Source: Anaerolineae bacterium (lineage in GTDB: Bacteria; Chloroflexota; Anaerolineae; UBA4142; SHND01). From it: a stretch of 64,000 bases of DNA. The notes beneath the pieces were generated by a model. It was not told the origin of the DNA. It did no database searches and saw only the letters and a list, made by a program, of their open reading frames with translations. Made by a program: the position numbers and the translations under genes. Location of the stretch: positions 1-64,000 of the forward strand of contig JAJTXZ010000008.1 in the NCBI GenBank assembly GCA_021463195.1, given 5' to 3'. This document shows, one piece after another, positions 24,802 to 33,012 of the stretch; positions within the stretch are counted from its first letter, which is position 1; every line of letters begins with the position of its first letter.

Positions 24802-26215
24802 ACCCCGCCAACGCCTTCTCAAACCCCGTCTTGACATGCGCGTTATCAATTTCCAACGGATACACGCCCGTAAAACACGCGTTGCAATATCCTTCGCGGC
24901 GTCCTACCGCGCGCATCATGCCTTCGACGGATAAAAAGTGCAGCGAGTCTGCGCCGATGTAATCGCAAATTTCTTGAACCGTATGTTTGTGCGCGATCAT
25001 TTCATCATACGTTCCCATGTCAACGCCCATGTAACACGGATGCGCGATCGGCGGACAGGTGATACACACATGCACTTCGCGCGCGCCCGCGCTGCGTAAA
25101 AGTTTTACGAGCGGTCCCGACGTGTTGCCGCGCACGATGCTGTCATCAATCATCACCACGCGCTGCCCGCGCAAATTTTCTTCGAGCGCATTAAATTTTA
25201 ACGCGATGCCTTGTTTGCGTAACGAGTCCGTTGGTTGAATGAACGTGCGCGCAATGTAACGATTTTTGGTGAAACCTTCATTGTACGGAATTTTCGATTC
25301 ACGCGCGTAACCAATCGCGGCGGGCATCGAAGAATCGGGAACGGGCACGACAACATCCGCTTCCAATGGCGCCTCGCGCGCGAGTTCTTCGCCCAATCGC
25401 TGCCGCACATTGTGCACGCGCTGTCCATCCCAAAACGAATCGGGACGCGAAAAATAAATGTGTTCAAAAATACAGCGCGCGAGTTGCGGCATCGGCGCCA
25501 TGCCTTGACGAAAACGCAAAACAGTATTGCTCAACGTCACAATTTCGCCCGGTTTCACTTCACGAATTTCATCGCAGCCCAATGTTTTCAACGCGCCCGT
25601 TTCCGACGCCGCCGCGTGTCCGCCGCTTGGCAAACGTCCCACGCTCAACGGACGAAAGCCCCATGGGTCACGCACCGCGAAGACATGATTGCGCGTGAGA
25701 ATCACCAGCGAATACGCGCCGTGCCACTGCGGCATCATGTTGGCGATGCGTTCTTCCCACGTATCGCCTTCCGCGCCCGCGAGCATGAGCAGCATCACCT
25801 CGCTGTCCGACGACGACGAAAGTCCAACGCCGCGCTGCAAAACATTTTGACGCAATTCGGACGCGTTCACCAAATTGCCATTGTGCGCGACGGCGAGCGG
25901 TCCGTGAAACGTTTCCACCATGAACGGCTGCGCGTTACGGCGATGCGATGAACCGGTGGTGGAATAACGCGTATGTCCAATCGCGTAATGCCCTTCGAGT
26001 TGCGCGAGATTTTCGGAATGGAAAACTTGCGCGACGAGGCCCGCGTCTTTGTGCAAACGCATCGCGTTGCCATCCGAAACCGCGATGCCCGCCGCCTCTT
26101 GCCCGCGATGCTGCAACGCGTACAGCCCAAAAAAAATCATTCGCGCCACATCTTCGTTCGGCGCAAACACGCCAATCACGCCGCATTCTTCTAGAGGTTT
26201 GTCGGATTGAATCAT
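24800..26215 (-). CDS. purF: Amidophosphoribosyltransferase
   Basis: A 471-residue enzyme that commits PRPP to purine synthesis by adding the amide of glutamine. A class II glutaminase domain begins after a short propeptide, with the nucleophilic Cys11 in EECGVIGVF. The glutaminase pocket includes ALQHRGQEAAGIAVS and IGHTRYSTTGSS. The PRPP loop is VVMIDDSIVRGNTSGPLV. Spacing fits the Bacillus-type, often iron-sulfur-containing enzymes. The cysteines in the tail (GYCNACFTGVYP) are consistent with a metal-cluster type. The array at 24731-24801 follows its 3' end. Confidence 0.97.
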   Translation of the reverse strand: MIQSDKPLEECGVIGVFAPNEDVARMIFFGLYALQHRGQEAAGIAVSDGNAMRLHKDAGLVAQVFHSENLAQLEGHYAIGHTRYSTTGSSHRRNAQPFMVETFHGPLAVAHNGNLVNASELRQNVLQRGVGLSSSSDSEVMLLMLAGAEGDTWEERIANMMPQWHGAYSLVILTRNHVFAVRDPWGFRPLSVGRLPSGGHAAASETGALKTLGCDEIREVKPGEIVTLSNTVLRFRQGMAPMPQLARCIFEHIYFSRPDSFWDGQRVHNVRQRLGEELAREAPLEADVVVPVPDSSMPAAIGYARESKIPYNEGFTKNRYIARTFIQPTDSLRKQGIALKFNALEENLRGQRVVMIDDSIVRGNTSGPLVKLLRSAGAREVHVCITCPPIAHPCYMGVDMGTYDEMIAHKHTVQEICDYIGADSLHFLSVEGMMRAVGRREGYCNACFTGVYPLEIDNAHVKTGFEKALAG

Positions 26216-26224
26216 TTTGAAAAT

Positions 26225-26288
26225 AGAGAATGGAGATTAGAGACTGGAGACTAGAGACTGAATCTCCAGTCTCCAGTCTCTAGTCTCT
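26225..26288. repeat. Inverted heptamer array, purK-purF junction
   Basis: GAGAATG/GAGATTA/GAGACTG/GAGACTA units face ATCTCCA/GTCTCCA/GTCTCTA. It provides the purK C-terminus ([13 protein letters not shown]). Confidence 0.88.
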
Positions 26289-27336
26289 TTTCTCGCGTCT
26301 TGTCATCCTTTGCCACCATCGTCACATGCCCCAATTTGCGCCCGGCGCGCGGGGTTTTGTCGTACAAATGAACATGCGCGTCGGGAATTTGCAGCAGCGC
26401 GTCAACATCGGGCAACGCGCCGATGAAATTCACCATCACGCTGTAACCGCGTGTTTGTGTTGAACCGAGCGGCAATCCTAAAATCGCGCGCGCGTGATTT
26501 TCAAATTGACTCGTCACCGCGCCTTCGATGGTCCAATGTCCTGAATTGTGAACGCGCGGCGCCATTTCGTTCGCCAACAATTCATCGCCCACTTGAAAAA
26601 ATTCAATCGCCAACACGCCGACATAGTTTAATGCGTCAAGAACACGCTGGGCGTACGTTTGCGCCAAGTTTTGTAACCCTGTATCCAAAAATGGCGCGAG
26701 CGACAACCTTAAAATTCCGTCGCGGTGAAAATTTTCGACGAGCGGATAATAAACGCACTCGCCGTTTTGTCCGCGCGCGGCGAGAATCGAAACCTCGCGT
26801 GTGAAATTTACAAATTGTTCCAGAACCAATTCCGCGCTTTGCATTTCACTCCACGCGCGTTCCGCGTCCGCGCGTGTGGAAATCAACGCTTGGCCCTTGC
26901 CGTCGTACCCGAGTGTTCGCGTTTTCAAAAGCGCGGGCAACCCAATTTCATCCACCGCGTTTTCTAAATCATTCAAAGAATCTATGCGCGCAAATTTCGG
27001 CGTCGGAATTTCTAGCGTGTTAAAAAAACTCTTTTCAACAACGCGGTCTTGCGAAACGCGCAGCGCGTCGGGCGGCGGAAAAATTTTTGTGAATTGCGAA
27101 ATGAATTGCGCGGACGCGACAGGCACATTTTCAAATTCGTATGTCACGACATCCGCTTCACGCGCGAGTTGTTCCAACGCGCGTTCGTCATCATACGCGC
27201 CGCATATTTGTTTTGCGATATGCGACATCGGCGCATCGGGCGCAGGGTCAAGAAACGTCACACGCGCGCCCAACGGAATAGCCGCCAACGCAATCATCCG
27301 CCCAAGTTGCCCACCGCCGAGAATGCCGATTCTCAA
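26251..27336 (-). CDS. purK: N5-carboxyaminoimidazole ribonucleotide synthase
   Basis: A 361-residue ATP-grasp enzyme that makes N5-CAIR from AIR, ATP and bicarbonate. It starts MRIGILGGGQLGRMIALAA. ATP-grasp segments LLKTRTLGYDGKGQALIST and VLEQFVNFTREVSILAARG are followed by EMAPRVHNSGHWTIEGAVTSQFENHARAI, the diagnostic PurK block. The extreme C-terminus is translated repeat. Together with purE it gives the bacterial two-enzyme route to CAIR. Confidence 0.97.
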   Translation of the reverse strand: MRIGILGGGQLGRMIALAAIPLGARVTFLDPAPDAPMSHIAKQICGAYDDERALEQLAREADVVTYEFENVPVASAQFISQFTKIFPPPDALRVSQDRVVEKSFFNTLEIPTPKFARIDSLNDLENAVDEIGLPALLKTRTLGYDGKGQALISTRADAERAWSEMQSAELVLEQFVNFTREVSILAARGQNGECVYYPLVENFHRDGILRLSLAPFLDTGLQNLAQTYAQRVLDALNYVGVLAIEFFQVGDELLANEMAPRVHNSGHWTIEGAVTSQFENHARAILGLPLGSTQTRGYSVMVNFIGALPDVDALLQIPDAHVHLYDKTPRAGRKLGHVTMVAKDDKTREKRLETGDWRFSL

Positions 27337-27340
27337 AATA

Positions 27341-27450
27341 GTCTCCAGTCAACAGTCGTCAGTCAACAGTAATCAGTAATCAGTTAGCAGTAATCAGTCT
27401 CCAGTCTCCAGTCTCCAATCTCCAGTCTCCAATCTCCAGTCTCTATTCTC
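27341..27450. repeat. Mixed CAGTNNN heptamer array, purE-purK junction
   Basis: An unbroken 7-bp series holds the CAGT core while the other three bases change: CAGTCAA, CAGTCGT, CAGTAAT, CAGTTAG, CAGTAAT, then CAGTCTC and CAATCTC many times. It shows that the GGAGACT and CAGTAAT subtypes belong to one family sharing phase. Confidence 0.9.
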
Positions 27451-27976
27451 TCGGATTCGGATTCTCCAACACACTTTGTGTTTGTTGTTCTCGATACGCG
27501 AGTAACGCTTTGCGAATTTCTGCGAGTTGGATGCCCAACAATTCCGCCGCGAACAATGCCGCGTTCACTGCGCCCGCGCGTCCGATAGCGAACGTGGCGA
27601 CGGGAACGCCCGCCGGCATCTGCACCATCGAAAGCAGCGAATCTATTCCGTGCAATGCTTTGGATTCGATGGGGACGCCCAACACAGGCAAAAGCGTTTT
27701 CGCCGCCAACATTCCGGGCAAATGCGCCGCGCCGCCCGCGCCCGCGATGATTACGCGCAAGCCGCGCGCTTCCGCGCTCGACGCGTATTCAAACAACAAA
27801 TCGGGCGTGCGATGCGCGGACACGACGCGCGTTTCGTACGGAATGTTCAGCGTGTCCAGCGTTTGCGCCGCGTGCTGCATCGTCTCCCAATCGGAACGCG
27901 AGCCCATCACTAGACCAATAACTGGAGACTGGAGAGTGGAGACTGGAGACTGGAGACTGGAGACTGAATCACTCAT
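27443..27976 (-). CDS. purE: N5-CAIR mutase
   Basis: A 177-residue enzyme that moves the carboxylate of N5-CAIR to give CAIR. The core is standard: [68 protein letters not shown]. The first about 18 residues ([18 protein letters not shown]) are encoded by the heptamer array at 27921-27966, so the start codon lies upstream of the repeat. I see no better start between the array and the conserved core, which suggests the repeat is translated. It ends just past the next array. Confidence 0.95.
   Translation of the reverse strand: MSDSVSSLQSPVSTLQSPVIGLVMGSRSDWETMQHAAQTLDTLNIPYETRVVSAHRTPDLLFEYASSAEARGLRVIIAGAGGAAHLPGMLAAKTLLPVLGVPIESKALHGIDSLLSMVQMPAGVPVATFAIGRAGAVNAALFAAELLGIQLAEIRKALLAYREQQTQSVLENPNPRE
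27921..27966. repeat. Heptamer array forming the purE N-terminus
   Basis: About six GGAGACT units in one direction (27921-27966). The minus strand reads them as [16 protein letters not shown] right after the purE start codon. Confidence 0.88.
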
Positions 27977-27998
27977 CTGTTTATCCGTTCATCCGTTT

Positions 27999-28976
27999 TC
28001 AATCCGTTGGCAATATCCCCCGCAAATTTTCCATCAAGCGCGGTTCAATCGGATATTCGCCTGCGTCAAAATTTTTTCCCGTGAGCATTTCGTAAATCGC
28101 GAGATAACGCTCGCTCGCTTGAATCCACAACTCGTCGGGCATGGTTGGCGGTTCGCCGTCGCCGCGATAATTTTTTTGCGCGTACGCGAGGCGCACAAAT
28201 TCCTTGTCAAAATTTTCGGGTTCGGCGCCATTCTCAAAATGCGCGGCGTATGAATCTGCTTTCCAAAACCGCGACGAATCGGGTGTGTGAATTTCATCAA
28301 TCAACAAAAGCGTCCCATCGCGCGCGCGTCCAAATTCGTATTTCGTATCCACCAAAATCAAGCCCGCGCGTTTTGCGATTTTTTGTCCGCGTTGAAATAA
28401 TTCGAGCGCGACATCCACGATGCGATACCACGTCGGCGCGTCCAAATAACCTTCGCTCACGACTTGAGCAGAGGTCAAGCGTTCATCGTGCGCGCCGGCG
28501 CCGCCTTTTGTCGTCGGCGTAACAATCGGCTGCGGCAGCGCTTGATTTTTTTTCAAACCGTCGGGAAAACAATAGCCGTAAATTTCGCGTTCGCCCAACG
28601 CGTAGCGATGCCATAACGCCGTCGTCGTCACGCCGGTAATGTAACCGCGCACGACAACCTCAACGCGAAATGGTTCCGCCGCGCGCGCCACCAGCGCGTT
28701 CGGGTCCGGAATCGAGAGCGCGTGATTCGGCACAATCTCGCGCGTCTGCTCAAACCACCACGCCGCGAGCTGATTCAGCACCTGCCCTTTGTACGGCACG
28801 CACGCGAGGATTCGATCGAACGCGGACAAACGGTCAGTGGTGACAAACAAAATTTTGTCATCATCTAACGGATACGCGTCGCGCACCTTGCCCGCGCGTT
28901 TGTGCGGCAGCGGCAGGTGTGTTTCATTTAGCGCGTAGGGCAAAATCGTTTTTAACTGTTGAGTAGGGATAGGCAT
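27999..28976 (-). CDS. purC: SAICAR synthetase
   Basis: A 325-residue enzyme that joins aspartate to CAIR using ATP. Family segments are LPHKRAGKVRDAY, LFVTTDRLSAFDRIL, GYITGVTTTALWHRYA (an insertion-rich type), GLILVDTKYEFGR and LIDEIHTPDSSRFW. The length is longer than the short bacterial PurC and fits the longer type with the extra loop. ATG 28976 is preceded by the repeat region 28981-29026, and no strong ribosome site is visible. It precedes purE in the same direction. Confidence 0.97.
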   Translation of the reverse strand: MPIPTQQLKTILPYALNETHLPLPHKRAGKVRDAYPLDDDKILFVTTDRLSAFDRILACVPYKGQVLNQLAAWWFEQTREIVPNHALSIPDPNALVARAAEPFRVEVVVRGYITGVTTTALWHRYALGEREIYGYCFPDGLKKNQALPQPIVTPTTKGGAGAHDERLTSAQVVSEGYLDAPTWYRIVDVALELFQRGQKIAKRAGLILVDTKYEFGRARDGTLLLIDEIHTPDSSRFWKADSYAAHFENGAEPENFDKEFVRLAYAQKNYRGDGEPPTMPDELWIQASERYLAIYEMLTGKNFDAGEYPIEPRLMENLRGILPTD

Positions 28977-28980
28977 GGGA

Positions 28981-29026
28981 GTAGAGATTGGAGATTGGAG
29001 ACTAGAGATTGGAGACTAGAGACTGG
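28981..29026. repeat. Heptamer array, upstream of purC
   Basis: AGAGATT/GGAGATT/GGAGACT/AGAGACT units lie directly before the purC start, in one direction. Confidence 0.85.
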
Positions 29027-29135
29027 GTGATTGGGTGATTGAGTGATTGGGTGATTGAGTGATTGGGTGATTGGGTGATTGGGTGATTGGGTGATTGGGT
29101 GATTGGGTGATTGAGTGATTGGGTGATTGGGTAAA
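29026..29135. repeat. 8-bp tandem array (TGATTGGG/TGATTGAG)
   Basis: About 13 copies of an 8-bp unit, GGTGATTG with a G/A difference, run from the last heptamer units to 29135. This is the only array here with an 8-bp rather than 7-bp period. A few inverted copies (CCAATCAC) lie at 55555-55575. Confidence 0.9.
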
Positions 29136-29137
29136 TT

Positions 29138-29200
29138 TTGAATTACGAATTACGAATTACGAATTACGAATTTCGAATTTCTAATTTCAAACTTCAAATT
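29138..29200. repeat. AATTACG heptamer array
   Basis: Four AATTACG units are followed by degenerate AATTTCG, AATTTCT, AATTTCA, AACTTCA units, all at 7 bp. It adjoins the 8-bp array and reaches the 3' end of purQ. Confidence 0.8.
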
Positions 29201-29982
29201 CCTCCCGCGTATTTCACCCCATTCTCAAACAAGCGCAATCCCAAATTTCCGCGTTCGCCGCGCGTGTGACGCGGATGTTGATAAGCGAAAATATGATTTT
29301 CGGGATGCGGCATCAAACCCAACACATTGCCGCGTTCATTGCAAACGCCCGCAATATCGTCGCGCGAACCGTTCGGATTGAACGGATACGCGCCGTTCGC
29401 TGGCTCACCATTTTCGCAAACGTAACGCAGCGCGATTTGTTCCCGCGCGCGCAGTGTCGCCAAATCGTTTTCGTCCGCCAACTGAAAATTTCCTTCGCCA
29501 TGCGCGATGGGACAATAAATCATTTCCTCCAACCCGCGCGTCCACACACATTTTTGCGAAACTGGTTTCAATGTCACCCAACGACATTCAAAGTGACCGC
29601 GTCTGTTAAATGTGAGGGTTGCTTGGGATTGGAGACTGGAAACTGGAGACTGGAGACTGGGCAAAATCCGCGCTTTCACCAACGCTTGAAACCCGTTGCA
29701 AATTCCAATCACCGGTTTTTCGTTTGCGATAAATTCATTCACCGCGTCGGCGAAATATAAAATCAAATCGAGCGCGAGCAATTTTCCCGCGCCCAACGCG
29801 TCCGCATACGCGAATCCCCCGGGCAGCGCGAGTATTTGAAAATCGCGCAAATGTTTTTCGCCCGCGCGCAGTTGCGTCAAGGGAACAATTTCCGCACGCG
29901 CGCCCGCGTGTTCGAGCGCCAGCGCGGCTTCATTGTCGCGGTTCGTGCCGGGAGCGTGGAGAATCAATCCGCGTGGTTTCAT
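29194..29982 (-). CDS. purQ: Phosphoribosylformylglycinamidine synthase, glutaminase subunit
   Basis: A 262-residue class I glutaminase that supplies ammonia to PurL. It starts RGLILHAPGTNRDNEAALALEHAGA and has ILALPGGFAYADALGAGK and the nucleophile elbow GICNGFQAL with the catalytic cysteine. The His-Glu pair is in LGLMPHPENHIFAYQHP. An in-frame heptamer insertion ([14 protein letters not shown], 29625-29661) lies after the nucleophile helix. ATG 29982 is flanked by the array at 29989-30040. It lies 33 bases from the stop of purL in the same direction. Confidence 0.95.
   Translation of the reverse strand: MKPRGLILHAPGTNRDNEAALALEHAGARAEIVPLTQLRAGEKHLRDFQILALPGGFAYADALGAGKLLALDLILYFADAVNEFIANEKPVIGICNGFQALVKARILPSLQSPVSSLQSQATLTFNRRGHFECRWVTLKPVSQKCVWTRGLEEMIYCPIAHGEGNFQLADENDLATLRAREQIALRYVCENGEPANGAYPFNPNGSRDDIAGVCNERGNVLGLMPHPENHIFAYQHPRHTRGERGNLGLRLFENGVKYAGGI
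29625..29661. repeat. Heptamer array within purQ
   Basis: Five 7-bp units (GGGATTG, GAGACTG, GAAACTG, GAGACTG, GAGACTG). Read as [11 protein letters not shown] in PurQ. Confidence 0.88.
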
Positions 29983-29988
29983 GGTAAT

Positions 29989-30040
29989 TGGAAATTAGAG
30001 ACGAGAGATTAGAGACTAGAGATTGGAGACTGGAGACTGA
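29989..30040. repeat. Heptamer array, purL-purQ junction
   Basis: Seven units from GAAATTA to GAGACTG in one direction. The purL C-terminus (NQSPVSNL) is read from it. Confidence 0.85.
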
Positions 30041-32970
30041 TTGAACGCATCCGCAAGTTCATCAACATTCAACGAAATCAATTTTTCGTTCGCGCAAAAA
30101 ATTTCCAACTTCTGGTTTTCCGTCACGCGTCCGATGCGTTCAAACGCGCGCGGCATTTCTTTAAGGTAATTTTCAAATATGTCGCGATCGTTCGGCGCGA
30201 CTTCAACGAGCAAACATCCATTCGTTTCCCTGAACAACTCTTCCGAATCTCCAATCTCCAGTCTCACTCCCAATCTTCCGCCGATGCACATTTCCGCCGC
30301 GCTCACCGCAAGCCCGCCTTCGCTCAAATCGTGACACGCGCGCACGAATCCCGCGCGCATTGCCTGATGCAGTGCGCGATAAATGCGCGGCGTTTCGGGC
30401 GATAATGGCGGCACAAAATTTTCCGCGCGCGCAAAAATTCCGACGCGATAAATAAAATTTCCAGCGCGTTTCAAATCCATCGTCACCGCGCCATTTACGT
30501 CGTCAATAATTCCAAGCGCAGAAATCAAAAGTGTTGGTGGAATCGCGTGGCGTTGTCCGTCCGCGCCGAGATATTCATTGTTCAAAGAATCTTTGCCCGA
30601 AATGAACGGCGTTTGGAACAACATCGCGCCTTCGTAGCAGCCGCGCGCCGCTTCTACCAACGCGCCCAATGTTTCAGGACGTTTTGGGTCGCCCCAACAA
30701 AAATTGTCGAGCAGCGCGATGCGTTCGGGGTCCGCGCCAACGGCAACCGCGTTGCGAATCGCTTCGTCAATCGCGCTCAATGCCATCGCATACGCGTCGT
30801 GTTTACCGTATTCGGGATTCAAACCGCATGACAAAACAATGCCGCGCGTTCCTTTTGTGCCAAGCGGTTTCAAAACAACCGCGTCCGATGGCGCATCGTT
30901 CATCAATCCCGTCAACGGTTTCACCACCGTTCCGCCTTGAACTTCATGGTCATACAAACGAATGACATCCGCTTTGGACGCGATGTTGGGATGCGCGAGG
31001 AACGCGAGGAGCTGGAGATTGGAGATTGGGGATTGGAGACTGGAGACTGGAGACTGTTCACTGATGACTGGAGACTGTTCACTGATGACTGATGGCTGTT
31101 CACTGTTCACTGATGACTGTTCACTGATGACTGATGACTGTTCACTGATGACTGATGGCTGTTCACTGATGACTGCCTTCAACTCTCGCTGCGGAATTCC
31201 ATTGTGCAAAAAATTATTTTCCAAATCCAACACCACGCGCCCCGCGTATTTCACCACAATGCGTCCACTGTCGTTGAACGCGCCAATGTCGGTGAGTTCA
31301 ACGTTGTACGTGTCGCATAATTTTCGCAACGGCGCGCGATTTTTTTCGGGAACGGCGAGAACCATTCTTTCTTGCGCTTCGGACAACCAAATTTCCCACG
31401 GCGCGAGTCCGGGATATTTCAAGCGCACATTTTGCAATTCAATCTCCGCGCCCGTCTCGCTCGCCATTTCGCCCACCGCCGAGGAAAGTCCGCCCGCGCC
31501 GCAATCTGTTATCGCGTTGTATAAATTTTCATCGCGCGCGCGAACAATCACTTCAATCAAACCCTTTTCCGTTATCGGGTCGCCGATTTGCACCGACGCG
31601 CCCGCCACCTCGCCCGTTTGCGCGTCCATCGTCATTGACGAAAACGTCGCGCCGCGCAAACCATCGCGTCCTGTGCGTCCGCCCAAAACAATCACGCGGT
31701 CATTTTTTTGCGGCGCGCGCGGATGTTTATTTTTTGGCGCGATGCCGACGCAGCCGCAAAACACGAGCGGATTCGCCGTGTAATCTTCATCATAATAAAT
31801 CGCGCCGCTGACGGTGGGGATGCCAATTTTATTGCCGTAATCTTGCACGCCCGCGACGACGCCCGAACGAATCACGCGCGGATGCAAAACGCCTTCAGGC
31901 AAATTTTGCGCGTCCAAATTTTGCGGACCGAAACACAACACATCTGTCGCCGCAATCGGCTTTGCGCTCACGCCCAACACATCGCGTATCACGCCGCCGA
32001 CGCCCGTATTCGCGCCGCCGAACGGTTCAATCGCGGACGGATGATTGTGCGTTTCCACCTTGAACGAAATTTCAAACTCGTCGTCAAAATCAATAATCCC
32101 CGCATTGTCCACAAACGCCGACCGCACAAACGGCGCGTTGATTTTTTCCGTCGCGGCGCGGAGAAATGTTTTGAGAATCCCGTCAATGACAGAGACTGGA
32201 GACTGGAGACTGGAGATTGAGTCTCTAGTCTCTAGTCTCCAATCCTCAATCTCTATTTTCGCCTTGAACGTTTTATGCACACAATGCTCGCTCCACGTTT
32301 GCGCGAGCATTTCAAATTCAACGTCGGTGGCTTTGCGTTCGATGGAACGATAATAATTTTGAATCGCGCGCATTTCGTTCAAATCGAGCGCGGCGCGGCG
32401 CGCGTTCGAGAGTTGCAATAATTCGTCGTCGGACAATTCGGTGAGCGAAATCGTTTCGACAATGCCCGATGCGCGCGCGTCTTGCGGAAACGTCGGTTGA
32501 ATTTCGCCGAGCGCGTAATGTTGAATCACGTCGTTGGCGAGGAGACGACGCGCGAGCAAATGCAATTCGTTCGGGGTGAGCGGCTGCGCGGTGTTGCCGT
32601 GAACGGTAAAACGCTGCCCCGTCGCGGCTTGTTCAACATTCGTGATGCCCAACGCGCGCGCGGCGCGGACGATTTCTTGCGCGACGGAATCGGTGACGCC
32701 GGGACGCAACGCGACTTCAATCGTTTGCGCGTCATTTTTTTCAACGCCATTGCGCCACGCAAATTTTTGTGTGACGACATCGGTGAGCAGCTCCTTCGCC
32801 AATCGCCGCAATTCGTTTTCACTCAACGCGCCTTGCAAAAAATACAAATCGTGTTTTTCAATCTGCGCGATATTTTCCAAACCGAGCGCGTGCGCGTCGG
32901 CGACCAGCGCGCGCGTGTTGGCGGGAACGCGTGATGAAACGATGAGGCAGTGAATCAATGGCGGTGACAC
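30016..32970 (-). CDS. purL: Phosphoribosylformylglycinamidine synthase with N-terminal PurS-like domains
   Basis: A product of about 985 residues that makes FGAM from FGAR, ATP and ammonia from PurQ. Residues 1-70 (LIVSSRVPANTRALVADAHALGLENIAQIEKHDLYFL) and 80-160 (TIEVALRPGVTDSVAQEIVRAARALGITNVEQAATG) look like two PurS-type modules; the remainder is PurL. PurL signatures are SEHCVHKTFKA, HNHPSAIEPFGGANTGVGG, IVLGGRTGRDGLRGATFSSM and FISGKDSLNNEY. Insertions coded by repeats interrupt it at 31011-31174 (SEQPSVISEQSSV then LQSPISN) and 32190-32254 ([18 protein letters not shown]). The start is uncertain: GTG 32970 and an upstream TTG at 33021 are both in frame, and neither has a good ribosome site. 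Confidence 0.92.
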   Translation of the reverse strand: MSPPLIHCLIVSSRVPANTRALVADAHALGLENIAQIEKHDLYFLQGALSENELRRLAKELLTDVVTQKFAWRNGVEKNDAQTIEVALRPGVTDSVAQEIVRAARALGITNVEQAATGQRFTVHGNTAQPLTPNELHLLARRLLANDVIQHYALGEIQPTFPQDARASGIVETISLTELSDDELLQLSNARRAALDLNEMRAIQNYYRSIERKATDVEFEMLAQTWSEHCVHKTFKAKIEIEDWRLETRDSISSLQSPVSVIDGILKTFLRAATEKINAPFVRSAFVDNAGIIDFDDEFEISFKVETHNHPSAIEPFGGANTGVGGVIRDVLGVSAKPIAATDVLCFGPQNLDAQNLPEGVLHPRVIRSGVVAGVQDYGNKIGIPTVSGAIYYDEDYTANPLVFCGCVGIAPKNKHPRAPQKNDRVIVLGGRTGRDGLRGATFSSMTMDAQTGEVAGASVQIGDPITEKGLIEVIVRARDENLYNAITDCGAGGLSSAVGEMASETGAEIELQNVRLKYPGLAPWEIWLSEAQERMVLAVPEKNRAPLRKLCDTYNVELTDIGAFNDSGRIVVKYAGRVVLDLENNFLHNGIPQRELKAVISEQPSVISEQSSVISEQSSVNSEQPSVISEQSPVISEQSPVSSLQSPISNLQLLAFLAHPNIASKADVIRLYDHEVQGGTVVKPLTGLMNDAPSDAVVLKPLGTKGTRGIVLSCGLNPEYGKHDAYAMALSAIDEAIRNAVAVGADPERIALLDNFCWGDPKRPETLGALVEAARGCYEGAMLFQTPFISGKDSLNNEYLGADGQRHAIPPTLLISALGIIDDVNGAVTMDLKRAGNFIYRVGIFARAENFVPPLSPETPRIYRALHQAMRAGFVRACHDLSEGGLAVSAAEMCIGGRLGVRLEIGDSEELFRETNGCLLVEVAPNDRDIFENYLKEMPRAFERIGRVTENQKLEIFCANEKLISLNVDELADAFNQSPVSNL
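31011..31174. repeat. Long heptamer array within purL (two subtypes)
   Basis: About 23 units. The first part is GGAGATT/GGAGACT and the remainder is ACTGATG, ACTGTTC, GCTGTTC, ACTGATG in changing order, all 7 bp. In PurL it encodes about 55 residues of SEQSSVISEQPSV and LQSPISN type, in frame, between two conserved blocks. Confidence 0.93.
32190..32254. repeat. Second heptamer array within purL, inverted
   Basis: GAGACTG units (three or four) are followed by inverted GTCTCTA/GTCTCCA/ATCCTCA units. Read in frame as [20 protein letters not shown], just after the TFKAKIEI motif. Confidence 0.88.
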
Positions 32971-33012
32971 AATGGTTTGTATGAGCAGCAACGGAACGCG
33001 AGTACGTCGGTC

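Noticed and set aside
28981-29200. Dense repeats looked like a CRISPR array
   Set aside because: The units are 7-8 bp without constant spacers of 30-40 bp, and no cas genes are nearby.
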